Shown: positions 36,261 to 45,781 of the stretch, piece by piece
Position numbering within the stretch: position 1 is the first letter of the stretch
How the letters are laid out: each line of letters starts with the position of its first letter
From: Gammaproteobacteria bacterium
GTDB lineage: Bacteria; Pseudomonadota; Gammaproteobacteria; Xanthomonadales; SZUA-36
Direction: 5' to 3'
DNA length: 59,082 bases
Assembly (NCBI GenBank): GCA_021772935.1
Contig: JAJFLA010000029.1
Span: forward strand, 1-59,082
Notes under the pieces: model-generated
What the model was told of the DNA's origin: nothing
Databases searched by the model: none
What the model saw: the letters and a program-made list of their open reading frames with translations, nothing else
Position numbers and translations under genes: made by a program

Positions 36261-36266
36261 GACGGT

Positions 36267-36296
36267 ATCGTAATGTAAAACATTAATAATTGTCAA
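36267..36296 (-). promoter_or_regulatory. Promoter with consensus -35, upstream of plsB
   Basis: TTGACA and TACGAT with an 18-base, AT-rich spacer. It points towards the hairpin pair and plsB. The -10 matches four positions including the key A2 and T6. Confidence 0.5.
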
Positions 36297-36365
36297 TAGC
36301 CATGGGTTAAGAAAGAACCCTTTGTTGCGACTACCGGTGAAAAGATAAACCGTTCTGACCCTGGA

Positions 36366-37082
36366 TTAAGGGTTTGCTAGGGCTCGGGCAATTTCATTCT
36401 GGATGGCTTCGGCGGTTGCAACAGGGTCGCTGGCGGTTCGAATGGGCCTGCCAACCACTAGATAATCCGCACCATCACGGATGGCCTGAAAGGGTGTCAT
36501 GACACGTTGCTGGTCATCGTCATTGTGTATGGGTCGGATGCCTGGACAGACCGTAATCAGTTGTGGCGCGGCATATTGACGCAAGACACTGACCTCCAGC
36601 CCGGATGAAACTACGCCGTCACAGCCAAGTGCCAACGCGCGCTTCGCACGTGACAAAACCAGCGTGCGGGCGTCACACTTGAAACCCATGTCATCCAGGT
36701 CACCTTGATCAAGGCTGGTCAAGGCGGTCACTGCGAGTATTTGCATGTTGCCTTTGGCATCGGCTGCTGCCTTGAGCATGCTGTCATTGCCGTGTACTGT
36801 GCAGAAATCAATTTCATGACGGGCCAGTTGGCGAACGGCAGCGGCCACGGTTGCTGGGATATCGAATAGTTTAAGATCAGCAAAGACCTTTTTGCCCTTG
36901 CCTTTGAGTTCTGCCAGCAACTCAAAATAGTGGCCGGATAAAAACACTTCCAAACCCAGCTTATAAAATTCTACGGAATCCCCAAGGGTGGAAATCAATG
37001 CCTGCGCCTCTTCGAGAGTCGGCACATCAAGGGCAAATATCAAGCGTTCACGGTTGGAAATATGTGTGTTAACTGTGGTCAT
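36366..37082 (-). CDS. pyrF: Orotidine 5'-phosphate decarboxylase
   Basis: Makes UMP from OMP, the last step of de novo pyrimidine synthesis. 238 aa, TIM barrel. The catalytic Asp-Lys block is seen as VFADLKLFDIPATV, with FALDVP near the start, and the phosphate loop end is VVGRPI. Start ATG 37082 lies inside the end of the hydrolase gene (14-base overlap), so the two are coupled; the frame continues upstream without family resemblance. pyrE is in the same window at 45 kb but not in the same operon. Confidence 0.94.
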   Translation of the reverse strand: MTTVNTHISNRERLIFALDVPTLEEAQALISTLGDSVEFYKLGLEVFLSGHYFELLAELKGKGKKVFADLKLFDIPATVAAAVRQLARHEIDFCTVHGNDSMLKAAADAKGNMQILAVTALTSLDQGDLDDMGFKCDARTLVLSRAKRALALGCDGVVSSGLEVSVLRQYAAPQLITVCPGIRPIHNDDDQQRVMTPFQAIRDGADYLVVGRPIRTASDPVATAEAIQNEIARALANP

Positions 37083-37935
37083 CGTTAGCCTGTTGCTGCA
37101 GAAACCCGGTGATGCAGGCACCGATGTGTTCTGGTTGCTCCATGTGAAAATGATGATGTCCATCATCGGTGACATGTTTGCAGTCAGCGAGAGCTAAAAG
37201 ACGCTTCTGCACCATCTCTTCGCCAAGATATTCTATAACTGAAGGCGAGGTTATTACCAGCGTAGGTGAGCGGATGGCGGCGAGCAAATTCAGCATCTGT
37301 TCATCGGTAAATAGCAGTGGAGACCGCCAATTCAGACGCGGGTCGGTGCGCCATTGATAATAATCACCAATGTGTTCCAGTGAACGTTCACAAAGAAGAT
37401 GGGTGGCGTAATCTGACAGATCAGAGTTCTTTTGTCGCGCCAGCACCGCCTCTTCTATGGATTCATAGGGTCTCAGGTTACTGCGGTTTTTACGTGCCGA
37501 CTTCATTGACAATCGTAATTGCCGGGCGGCCTGGTCGGGTGGCAGTGTCAATATCCCAATTGCATCCAGCAACACCAGACGGTTGACCCGTTCGGGCAGA
37601 GCCGCAGCAAAGCCACTGGCAATACCGCCCCCCATCGAATGACCGATGATATGACAACTGTCCCAGCCTAGTTCATCCAGTGCAGCGTCCACGTCATATA
37701 GGTGGTCGGGGAAATAGTAACGACTGGTTTCAGGTCGGTGTGAGGAAAATCCGTGACCCGCAAAATCCACTGCCAGCAAGTCAAAATCTTTCAAGTACGG
37801 TGCCAACGGTACAAAGGAGGCTGCATTATCCAACCAGCCGTGCAGACACAGGACCTTCGGCGCACCGGGTCTGGCCCAATGCAGTCCCTCTAGTGTGCCC
37901 CATGACAGGTGGATATTGACTGGAGCCGCTTTCAT
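37069..37935 (-). CDS. Alpha/beta-fold hydrolase
   Basis: 288 aa. The alpha/beta hydrolase core is clear: oxyanion region CLHGWLDNAASF, the nucleophile elbow IGHSMGGG, an aspartate around SPTLVITS and a histidine in the GHHHFHMEQPEHI segment near the C-terminus. It resembles serine hydrolases of the YbfF/MhpC type; the substrate cannot be told. It starts one base from the uvrD stop and overlaps pyrF, so uvrD, hydrolase and pyrF appear to be one transcript. Confidence 0.85.
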   Translation of the reverse strand: MKAAPVNIHLSWGTLEGLHWARPGAPKVLCLHGWLDNAASFVPLAPYLKDFDLLAVDFAGHGFSSHRPETSRYYFPDHLYDVDAALDELGWDSCHIIGHSMGGGIASGFAAALPERVNRLVLLDAIGILTLPPDQAARQLRLSMKSARKNRSNLRPYESIEEAVLARQKNSDLSDYATHLLCERSLEHIGDYYQWRTDPRLNWRSPLLFTDEQMLNLLAAIRSPTLVITSPSVIEYLGEEMVQKRLLALADCKHVTDDGHHHFHMEQPEHIGACITGFLQQQANDDHS

Positions 37936-40121
37936 CAGTTATTTGACAGGTTTGCGTAAGCCAACACCAACCATTTGGCACCTGCGCGACTAAAATTAAC
38001 CTGTACACGGGCGTGTTCACCGGAGCCCTCAAAGCTGATCACTGTTCCGCTGCCGAATTTTTTGTGGCTGACCGACGCGCCTAACTGGAATGGCCAATCC
38101 TGCTTGATATTCGAGTTAGATTTTTGGTGTTCAGGCGCTTTGTGGCTGACCCAGGGTCGTTGGACCTGCATCCGTGGTCGGATTTCCTGTATCAATCCTG
38201 ACGGGATTTCATCGAGGAAACGTGATGGTCGGGAATGGTTCTCCGAGCCGTACATTCGTCTGACCTCAGCATGGCTGAGGCACAGGTGTTCACGTGCACG
38301 TGTGATGCCGACATAACAAAGCCGACGTTCTTCTTCCAGTCGCCCACCAGCTTCGGTGACACTGCGCTGGTGTGGGAACAGGCCGTCTTCCATACCGACG
38401 ATAAAAACCATTGGAAACTCCAGGCCCTTGGCCGAGTGTAGCGTCATCAATTGCACACAATCATCCCAGGCTTCACCTTGCGTTTCGCCGGCTTCCAGTG
38501 CGGCGTGACTCAGGAATGACTGCAGATCGGTCATACCGGCTTCTTCATCTTCTTGAGGCAGTACAAATGCCTCCGCTGCATTGACCAGTTCACGCAAGTT
38601 TTCGATCCGTGACTCCATCTTTTCCCGTGGTTCTTTCTCGTAGTGGGTGACCAGTTGGCTGTCTTCAATGACGCCTTGCATCTGGTTCCCCAGTGTCCAG
38701 TCAGTCATGCGTTCACGCATGTCAGCAATAAGTTTTATGAAGCTTTGCACTGCCCCGAGGGCCCTGGCAGGCAGCAGGTTTTGCCGCTCGCACTCAAGTG
38801 CTGCCTGCCACAGGGGTAAGCTGCATTCACGTGCCTGTATACGCAGTATGGAGAGTGTTTTCTGGCCAATGCCACGGGTGGGTGTGTTAATCACTCGCTC
38901 CATCGCCGCATCATCATTCGGGTTTTGAATCAGGCGTAGATAAGCAAGCGCATCCTTAATTTCCGCGCGTTCGAAAAAACGCTGGCCGCCATAAACACGA
39001 TAGGCAATAGAGGCTCTGAGCAGGTATTCTTCAAACAATCTTGATTGTGCGGTGGTGCGGTAAACAATCGCCGCTTCCTCGGCCCGTCGGCCCTTGCCCA
39101 GCCACTGTTCGATCTGTTCAATGACAAAACGGGCCTCGTCCTGTTCATTGAATGCTGAATAAAGTGTGATGGGCGCACCCTCGTCACCAGCGGTCCAGAG
39201 CTTTTTGCCCATTCGGTCTTCGTTATTGGCAATCAGGGCATTGGCGGCCTTCAGGATATTGCCGGTAGAACGATAGTTTTGTTCCAGTTTGACGGTTTGC
39301 ACAGCGGTGAAGTCACGTCTGAAATGCTGTACATTTTCAACCTGAGCACCGCGCCAACCGTAAATGGATTGATCGTCGTCCCCTACCACCAAAACGCTGC
39401 CGCTATCCCCGGCCAACATACGTATCCATGCGTACTGAATGGAATTGGTGTCCTGAAATTCGTCCACCAGCAGGTGACTCAGACGATTGCGGTAGTGCGC
39501 CAGCAGTGAGGGATCATTCAACCAGAGCTCGTGCGCGCGTAGTAGAAGCTCTGCAAAATCTACCAGACCGGCACGGTCACAGTAAGCCTGGTAAAGCTCG
39601 TATATGCGCACCCACTGGGCCGTCATTGGGTTATCCATATGCTCGATGGAGGACGGTCGCTGGCCTTCATCCTTGCGGGCGTTTATGTACCACTGTGCCT
39701 GTCTTGCCGGCCACTGGGTCTCATCCAGACTCTCCTCCTTGATCAAACGGCGAAGCACTCGGTGCTGGTCATCCGAATCCAGTATCTGAAAATTTTCCTG
39801 CAAACCAGCTTCTTGCCAGTGCATGCGTAGTAGCCGGTGGGCGGTGCCATGAAAGGTGCCAATCCACATTGAGTGTGTAGATACCTGAAGCAAATTTTGT
39901 GCGCGTTCACGCATTTCACCGGCTGCTTTATTGGTAAATGTCACCGCCATGATGCTGAGCGGTGATATGTGTTCAACCTGTATAAGCCAGGCCAGGCGGT
40001 GGATCAGAACACGGGTCTTTCCACTTCCGGCACCAGCAAGCACCAGCGTGTGTTGTGATTGTGTAGTAACCGCTTCTCGTTGTGCTTCATTCAACTCATC
40101 AAGCAGGTGGGATACATCCAT
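37935..40121 (-). CDS. uvrD: DNA helicase II UvrD
   Basis: A superfamily 1A 3'-5' helicase for nucleotide excision and mismatch repair. 728 aa (E. coli UvrD 720), beginning MDVSHLLDELNEAQREAV, nearly the E. coli start. Motif I is LAGAGSGKTRVLIHR, then TFTNKAAGEMR, GTFHGTAHRLLR, DEFQDTN, GDDDQSIYGWRGA, and the late helicase motifs TLHSAKGLEFPMVFIVGMEDGLFPH and RRLCYVGITRARE. The C-terminal FGSGTVISFEGSGEHARVQVNF (split in motif) is the UvrD tudor-like region. It lies two bases after purD. Confidence 0.95.
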   Translation of the reverse strand: MDVSHLLDELNEAQREAVTTQSQHTLVLAGAGSGKTRVLIHRLAWLIQVEHISPLSIMAVTFTNKAAGEMRERAQNLLQVSTHSMWIGTFHGTAHRLLRMHWQEAGLQENFQILDSDDQHRVLRRLIKEESLDETQWPARQAQWYINARKDEGQRPSSIEHMDNPMTAQWVRIYELYQAYCDRAGLVDFAELLLRAHELWLNDPSLLAHYRNRLSHLLVDEFQDTNSIQYAWIRMLAGDSGSVLVVGDDDQSIYGWRGAQVENVQHFRRDFTAVQTVKLEQNYRSTGNILKAANALIANNEDRMGKKLWTAGDEGAPITLYSAFNEQDEARFVIEQIEQWLGKGRRAEEAAIVYRTTAQSRLFEEYLLRASIAYRVYGGQRFFERAEIKDALAYLRLIQNPNDDAAMERVINTPTRGIGQKTLSILRIQARECSLPLWQAALECERQNLLPARALGAVQSFIKLIADMRERMTDWTLGNQMQGVIEDSQLVTHYEKEPREKMESRIENLRELVNAAEAFVLPQEDEEAGMTDLQSFLSHAALEAGETQGEAWDDCVQLMTLHSAKGLEFPMVFIVGMEDGLFPHQRSVTEAGGRLEEERRLCYVGITRAREHLCLSHAEVRRMYGSENHSRPSRFLDEIPSGLIQEIRPRMQVQRPWVSHKAPEHQKSNSNIKQDWPFQLGASVSHKKFGSGTVISFEGSGEHARVQVNFSRAGAKWLVLAYANLSNN

Positions 40122-40123
40122 GT

Positions 40124-41437
40124 TCAGTGAGGCCCTTTAACACTTGCAAGGTCGCTGCGCTCTCTTGCGATCGCACGGTAGCCAATGTCACGTCTGCAAA
40201 AGGCATCGACCCAGTTAATGTTATCGCAGCCAGAGTAAGCTGCTGCAGCCGCTTCGCCAACACTGTCAGCCATCGCACACACGCATAACACCCGTCCACC
40301 TGCAGTTACAATCTGGTCGTCGAGTCGTTTTGTTCCGGCGTGGAACACCTGGATGTCTTTCTGGTTAGTGGAATTCAGTCCGGAGATCACCTGGTTCTTT
40401 GAATAACTGCCAGGATAACCACCTGCTGCCATGACAACCGCCAAAGCTGGTCGCGGGTCCCATTGTGCTTCCACCTTATCGAGCTTTCCATTGACCGCTG
40501 CAAGGCAGAGTGTTGCCAGATCGGACTGCAGGCGCATCATGATGGGTTGAGTTTCCGGGTCTCCGAAACGTACGTTGAATTCAAGAACTTTTGTTTCTCC
40601 ATCAGCTGAAATCATCAGGCCAGCGTACAAAAAGCCTGTAAACGGTATCCCCTGTTCAGCCATACCGCGAATGGTCGGCTCGATAACGGTTTCCATGGCT
40701 CTTTTGTGTAATTCGTGATTGATGACGGGCGCTGGTGAATATGCGCCCATTCCACCAGTATTGGGGCCAAGGTCACCCTCGTCGCGCGCTTTGTGGTCCT
40801 GGCTGGTGGCTAACGGAAGGATGTGTTCACCATCGGCCATTACGATGAAGCTGGCCTCTTCACCGCTAAGAAACTCCTCAATGACCACTCGCCGACCGGC
40901 CTCACCAAAGGTGTTGCCCGCCAGCATATCCTTAACGGCCAGCTCTGCTTCTTCTTGGGTTTGGGCAATGATAACGCCTTTGCCTGCTGCGAGACCGTCA
41001 GCCTTGACCACGATGGGTGTACCATTTTGACGAATAAAAGCAATGGCCTCATCGATATCAGTGAAATTCCCATACGCCGCCGTGGGAATATCGTGACGGG
41101 CCATAAAGTCCTTGGCAAAGGCTTTAGAGCCTTCGAGTTGAGCGGCGGCAGCGGTTGGGCCAAAGCAGGGCAAACCGATCGCTGTAAACTGATCGACGAT
41201 GCCAGCCACCAATGGCGCCTCTGGGCCGACGATGGTCAAGTCGATATGGTGCTCTTGAGCAAAGTTAAGCAAGCCTTCGATGTCATCAGCTGCCAGTGGA
41301 ATATTCTCAACGCCTTTTTCAAGTTCGGTGCCAGCATTGCCAGGTGCTACATACACGGTTTCGACCTGTGCAGCCTGTGCTGTGCGCCAAGCCAGGGCGT
41401 GTTCACGGCCACCGCCTCCAATGATAAGTACTTTCAT
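40124..41437 (-). CDS. purD: Phosphoribosylamine-glycine ligase
   Basis: GAR synthetase, second step of purine synthesis. 437 aa. An N-terminal Rossmann-like domain (MKVLIIGGGGREHALAW), ATP-grasp domain (GTPIVVKADGLAAGKGVIIA; EEFLSGEEASFIVMADG), and the signature TGGMGAYSPAPV followed by FNVRFGDPETQPIMMRL. Start ATG 41437, ten bases after the purH stop; a longer upstream frame runs into purH without resemblance. purH-purD order is conserved in gammaproteobacteria. Confidence 0.95.
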   Translation of the reverse strand: MKVLIIGGGGREHALAWRTAQAAQVETVYVAPGNAGTELEKGVENIPLAADDIEGLLNFAQEHHIDLTIVGPEAPLVAGIVDQFTAIGLPCFGPTAAAAQLEGSKAFAKDFMARHDIPTAAYGNFTDIDEAIAFIRQNGTPIVVKADGLAAGKGVIIAQTQEEAELAVKDMLAGNTFGEAGRRVVIEEFLSGEEASFIVMADGEHILPLATSQDHKARDEGDLGPNTGGMGAYSPAPVINHELHKRAMETVIEPTIRGMAEQGIPFTGFLYAGLMISADGETKVLEFNVRFGDPETQPIMMRLQSDLATLCLAAVNGKLDKVEAQWDPRPALAVVMAAGGYPGSYSKNQVISGLNSTNQKDIQVFHAGTKRLDDQIVTAGGRVLCVCAMADSVGEAAAAAYSGCDNINWVDAFCRRDIGYRAIARERSDLASVKGPH

Positions 41438-41447
41438 CCGCTGGTCC

Positions 41448-43013
41448 TTAATGCCGGAAATGACGTACACCGGTGAATACCATCGCCAGACCAAACTCGT
41501 TGGCTGCTGCTATGACTTCGTCATCACGCATGGAGCCGCCGGGTTGAATCACGGCTTTGATACCGGCATCAGCAGCAGTATCGATGCCATCCCTGAACGG
41601 AAAAAATGCATCGGAGGCCATCGCGGCACCATCAAGGCTAAGTCCTGCGTCTGTGGCTTTCCAGCGCGCAATCCGGGCCGAGTCGATGCGGCTCATCTGG
41701 CCTGCGCCGATACCGAGAGTGCGACCGCCGGCGGCATAAACAATGGCGTTGGATTTTGCCAAACGAGCAACTTTCCAGGCAAATAACATATCCTGCCATT
41801 CTTGTTCTGTGGGTTTGCGTTCACTGACACAACGGCAATCTTGCCTGCTTATCCTGTCAGTATCTTTTTGTTGCACCAGTAATCCACCTGATACCCGCTG
41901 ATAATGCAAACCTGAGGCAGGGGAGTGGTTTTTGCTACTGCGAAGCAGACGTATATTAGGCTTGTTTGCAAACTGTTCTAATGCCCCATCGCTGAATGCG
42001 GGTGCGATAACGACTTCGACGAACTGTTGCTCAACAATGCGGGTGGCAACTTCAGTATCCAGCCGTTGGTTAAACGCGATGATGCCGCCAAAACTTGAAA
42101 CCGGGTCGGTCGCAAATGCACTTAGATATGCCTCGGTATTACTGTTGCCCAAGGCTATACCGCAGGGGTTGGTATGTTTGACAATGGCGCAAGCCGGTTG
42201 CTGATCAAATTGGCTGACGCATTCCAGTGCTGCATCCGCGTCGTTGATGTTGTTATAGGAAAGCGCTTTACCCTGGAGTTGTTCGGCAGCAGCAATACCA
42301 GTCGGCTTGACACCGGATTCAACATAAAAAGCAGCTGCCTGATGCGGGTTTTCACCATAACGAAGTTCCTGCCTGCTCTGAAACTGCGGTGTGATGTACT
42401 CGGGTAGTATCTTGCTTGCTTCGGTATCGCCGTTTCTGCGGCTGAGGAAAGCTGCCACCAGGCCGTCGTAACGGGCCGTATGCGCAAAGGCCTTGGTCGC
42501 GAGGGAGTATCGAGTGTCTTTGGATACCGAGCCTGATGAGACCAACTCGTCTGCGACCAAAGCATAATCCTGGGGATCAACAACAACCGTAACGCGCGCA
42601 TGGTTTTTAGCGGCTGCCCGCACCATCGCGGGACCACCGATATCAATGTTTTCAATCGCGTCTTCGAAACTGCAGTTGGTGTCTGCGATGACCGCTTCGA
42701 ACGGGTATAGGTTGACGATGACGAGATCAATGGGGGCGATGGCCTGCTCCTGCATGACACGATGGTCTTGTTGCCGACCGAGAATACCGCCATGAATGCG
42801 TGGGTGCAGGGTTTTAACGCGGCCGTCCATGATTTCGGAAAAGCCGGTGTGCTCGCCGACACCGGTTACAGCGAGACCTGCTTTCTTCAATTGTTTTTGT
42901 GTACCGCCTGTGCTTATCAAGGTGAAGCCCAGGTCCAGTAATTGCTGGGCAAAACCCACAAGCCCCGCTTTGTCTGAAACGCTAATGAGTGCGAGCTTGT
43001 TGGTTGAAGGCAT
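41448..43013 (-). CDS. purH: Bifunctional AICAR transformylase / IMP cyclohydrolase
   Basis: The last two steps of IMP synthesis. 521 aa. The N-terminal methylglyoxal-synthase-like cyclohydrolase domain ([41 protein letters not shown]) is followed by the transformylase domain with [11 protein letters not shown] and [11 protein letters not shown], ending in [18 protein letters not shown] start at ATG 43013; a TTG ten codons upstream is in frame but has no clear ribosome site. 78 bases separate it from fis. Confidence 0.95.
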   Translation of the reverse strand: MPSTNKLALISVSDKAGLVGFAQQLLDLGFTLISTGGTQKQLKKAGLAVTGVGEHTGFSEIMDGRVKTLHPRIHGGILGRQQDHRVMQEQAIAPIDLVIVNLYPFEAVIADTNCSFEDAIENIDIGGPAMVRAAAKNHARVTVVVDPQDYALVADELVSSGSVSKDTRYSLATKAFAHTARYDGLVAAFLSRRNGDTEASKILPEYITPQFQSRQELRYGENPHQAAAFYVESGVKPTGIAAAEQLQGKALSYNNINDADAALECVSQFDQQPACAIVKHTNPCGIALGNSNTEAYLSAFATDPVSSFGGIIAFNQRLDTEVATRIVEQQFVEVVIAPAFSDGALEQFANKPNIRLLRSSKNHSPASGLHYQRVSGGLLVQQKDTDRISRQDCRCVSERKPTEQEWQDMLFAWKVARLAKSNAIVYAAGGRTLGIGAGQMSRIDSARIARWKATDAGLSLDGAAMASDAFFPFRDGIDTAADAGIKAVIQPGGSMRDDEVIAAANEFGLAMVFTGVRHFRH

Positions 43014-43091
43014 GGGTGGCTCAGCTGCAAAAAGTTTACTCAATCAAATATCTGTGTGCTGAACACACAGCAAATTTGGACCTGATGCCAG

Positions 43092-43373
43092 TCACCGACG
43101 CAGCCGGGTTATTTTGCTCGATTGCGCACTGATGGAATAGCGTTGCATTTTGGTGCGCAGGGTATTTCGGGTAATACCCAGCATGCCAGCGGCACGTGAC
43201 TGGTTACCACCGGTGCGCTTTAAGATTTCTTCGATCAGCGGTGGTTCTATTTCAGCAAGCAGCATCTGGTATAGGTTTTCTGGGGCGGTATTATCCATGT
43301 CCTGCAGGTATCTGCTGATGGTGCTTTGTACGTGCTGCCGGAGGGGAATAGCATGTTCTGAATCTGCGTTCAT
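43092..43373 (-). CDS. fis: DNA-binding protein Fis
   Basis: A 93-aa nucleoid protein (E. coli Fis 98). The N-terminal arm is followed by helices A and B (LYQMLLAEIEPPLIEEILKR) and the C-terminal helix-turn-helix GGNQSRAAGMLGITRNTLRTK, the best conserved part of Fis. Fis bends DNA at rRNA promoters, recombination enhancers and origins. dusB, which precedes fis in enterics and many relatives, is missing: the 176 bases upstream hold no gene. Confidence 0.94.
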   Translation of the reverse strand: MNADSEHAIPLRQHVQSTISRYLQDMDNTAPENLYQMLLAEIEPPLIEEILKRTGGNQSRAAGMLGITRNTLRTKMQRYSISAQSSKITRLRR

Positions 43374-43549
43374 GATGCCTTTGAATAGTTGTTGTCTGTT
43401 GTTGACATGTTACTTACCAACACTAACATAATTGACCAGTAAAACTTAAATTTATTCTTGTTGAAGTGTGATTTTATCAGTTTGAGATTCATCAGGTTTG
43501 AGTTGATGGCCTGTATTCAGAAGTCTCACCTCAAACGACAGGAAGAAAG

Positions 43550-44287
43550 TCAAAGAAACTGAATTTCAAAGCCAACAGCTTTTTCCCCGGGATCTCCAAG
43601 CTCAAGCAAAACAGGTAAATATACTTCCGTCGCCAGACCTGCTTCAGTATCCGCTCCTGGACGTAAATAATCCGAGGGTTGGAGTCGGCGCCGTGCGATT
43701 GCTTGGCTGGCCGCATCCAGCAGCGTAAGTTCCAGCTCTGGAAACACCTGGCTGCGTTGAGCGAGATTTACAAAGGTAAGACTTAAAACCAGAATGCCCG
43801 AACGTGTTGGATGTGTGTGTATGTCACGGCTGACAAGCTGTATTTGATGCGGATCTTTCAGCAACCCGTCTTCTTCGACCTGTAACCAGCCAGCTTGTTT
43901 CAACCAGGCATTGATTGCAGGATTTTCCAGTAGTGGTTGCCGAAATGTCCAGCTTGTGTTGGCGATCGTGATCAGCACAAGTAGCGTTGTTGCCATGCTC
44001 CAGGCGAGGTGGTTTGGTCTGTTCCTTTTTTCACCAGGGTCACTGCTTTCAAAAGTGCTGTTGTTAGCACTATCGTTGGAGTTTTTAACAGACCTGAGTA
44101 CGGGTGGGCCGGTGTTTGGACCCGTCGCCGGTCTGTGTGCTTGTCCAGACGGCCAGTCGTCAAATAGAAAGCTCAACGCGCTGAAGGTTTTGCCGCATTG
44201 ACCACAGCGCACGGAGCCGTGGGCATGGGAAACCAATGCAGCGGTGAGTGGGTGCACGGTCTTGCATTGTGGGCAACGGGTAAACAT
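43550..44287 (-). CDS. Zinc-ribbon / DUF3426 membrane protein
   Basis: 245 aa. An MJ0042-type zinc ribbon at the N-terminus (CPQC at 5-8 and CGQC about residues 28-31), a Ser/Asn-rich linker, one membrane segment (WSMATTLLVLITIANTSW), and a C-terminal DUF3426 beta domain with LSLTFVNLAQRSQVFPELELTLLD. This protein is regularly found with prmA, dusB and fis. Its role is not known; the layout suggests a cytosolic zinc finger tied to a periplasmic domain. Confidence 0.88.
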   Translation of the reverse strand: MFTRCPQCKTVHPLTAALVSHAHGSVRCGQCGKTFSALSFLFDDWPSGQAHRPATGPNTGPPVLRSVKNSNDSANNSTFESSDPGEKRNRPNHLAWSMATTLLVLITIANTSWTFRQPLLENPAINAWLKQAGWLQVEEDGLLKDPHQIQLVSRDIHTHPTRSGILVLSLTFVNLAQRSQVFPELELTLLDAASQAIARRRLQPSDYLRPGADTEAGLATEVYLPVLLELGDPGEKAVGFEIQFL

Positions 44288-44323
44288 CAGCTTGGTGTTG
44301 CTGGAGGTTGCGGCAGTGAAAAG

Positions 44324-45013
44324 TTAACCGTGATCACCTTGAGCTTCTTTGGTTTTACCAATGTCTGATTTCAAGGTGCGATAGCGCAGGAGTTCTGCCT
44401 GAAAGCTGGCGCGGATCTGGTTTCTTCTATTGTTGATTGCCGTCTGTCGTTTTTTATCCCATGCGCGTCGCTTATAAAGTCTATTGATACCCTTTTGCTG
44501 ATCAATGCTGATCGGCAGGTTGGCCCGTTGTTGATCAGCGGCCTGTCTGATCTGATCCCTGATGGCTGTGTTGGTACTTTCAATAGACTGATTAATTAAG
44601 CTCGACTCGTAACCCAATTGGGTAATTCCCTTCTCAAGGGCGTCATTAATAGCTTCTTCCGAGCGGTATTTGACAAGCAACAACCGGTCGGACTGGCGCT
44701 GAAGTTCTTGTTCTGCAACCGGTGGTTCTGTCAGTTGAGGGTCTGGTTCTATTATGGTTTCCGGGGCTATAGACGTATTTTCGACATGTTTAATGACTAT
44801 TCCGACATTGTTAAGAACATCATATGGCCGGTTTGCGTATTCGGGGGGTACTATTGCGCCGTAGTGAATATTACCGTCATTGTCTTTCCAGCGGTAGGTT
44901 TCAGCGGCCAATGCGGTAACTGATAAACAAAATGCCGTGGCGATCAAAACCGCTACAACACCTGGCTTTACCAGCGCTCGGAATATGCTTGGAATAGACA
45001 ACTTAGACTCCAT
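44324..45013 (-). CDS. DUF4124 domain periplasmic protein
   Basis: 229 aa. A signal or anchor segment (VAVLIATAFCLSVTALA), then the DUF4124 motif ETYRWKDNDGNIHYGAIVPPE, a short SH3-like domain, and a helical basic C-terminal half (coiled coil with many Gln/Arg). DUF4124 proteins are common in proteobacteria and uncharacterised. Two ATG codons (45013 and 45019) both overlap the end of pyrE, so coupling with pyrE is likely. I chose the inner one. Confidence 0.8.
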   Translation of the reverse strand: MESKLSIPSIFRALVKPGVVAVLIATAFCLSVTALAAETYRWKDNDGNIHYGAIVPPEYANRPYDVLNNVGIVIKHVENTSIAPETIIEPDPQLTEPPVAEQELQRQSDRLLLVKYRSEEAINDALEKGITQLGYESSLINQSIESTNTAIRDQIRQAADQQRANLPISIDQQKGINRLYKRRAWDKKRQTAINNRRNQIRASFQAELLRYRTLKSDIGKTKEAQGDHG

Positions 45014-45644
45014 AGTCATTACGATAACGTCGAACTGCTTCAATGTCGATACCAGTAACAGGTTGACTTTCAAGGAATTCAACCAGGTCTTTCAGACCTG
45101 CGATGGCAATAACAGGTATGCCAAACTCATGTTCAATTTCCTCTGCTGCCGATAAATCACTCTGACCACGCTCCTGTCGATCCAGTGCAATGGCAACGCC
45201 ACACGGGGTTGCGCCAGCTTGTTGAATCCATTCGATGGATTCTCGTACCGAGGTGCCGGCGGATATGACATCATCGGTAATGAGAACATCACCGTTGAGT
45301 TCAGCACCAACCAATGTGCCGCCCTCGCCATGGTCCTTGGCTTCCTTACGGTTGTAGGCAAATGGGACATTTTTCTGGTGACTGGTGTTGAGCATGATGG
45401 CGATGCCGGCGGCCAGTGGAATACCTTTGTAAGCGGGTCCAAAGAGCATGTCAAAGTTGATTCCTGAATCGAGAATGGCTTGAGCATAACAATTTGCAAG
45501 TACTTCCAGGCTATGACCGTCATCAAAGCCACCGGCATTGAAAAAATAGGGACTGACGCGTCCGGATTTCAATGTGAACTGGCCAAATTTGAGGTTGCCC
45601 TGGGTCATTGCCAGTTCAAAAAACTGCTGTTGATAGTTCTGCAT
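45003..45644 (-). CDS. pyrE: Orotate phosphoribosyltransferase
   Basis: Forms OMP from orotate and PRPP. 213 aa (E. coli 213). The start MQNYQQQFFELAMTQGNLKFG, the PLAAGIAI and FAYNRKEAKDHGEGG loop, and the PRPP-binding motif VLITDDVISAGTSVRES are typical. It is divergent from the exonuclease gene, an order shared with pyrE-crc in Pseudomonas. Confidence 0.95.
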   Translation of the reverse strand: MQNYQQQFFELAMTQGNLKFGQFTLKSGRVSPYFFNAGGFDDGHSLEVLANCYAQAILDSGINFDMLFGPAYKGIPLAAGIAIMLNTSHQKNVPFAYNRKEAKDHGEGGTLVGAELNGDVLITDDVISAGTSVRESIEWIQQAGATPCGVAIALDRQERGQSDLSAAEEIEHEFGIPVIAIAGLKDLVEFLESQPVTGIDIEAVRRYRNDYGV

Positions 45645-45781
45645 CGGGGAAGTATCTCGCGGCTTCGCCTGAGCTGCAATCCTGATCTGCGATTCTGGCT
45701 ACAATGGGCTTCGGTCATGACATCATGTCCAAGGGCGGTTATGCTGTTTTCCTGCGCTCAATAACAGAAGAAATCCATCCT

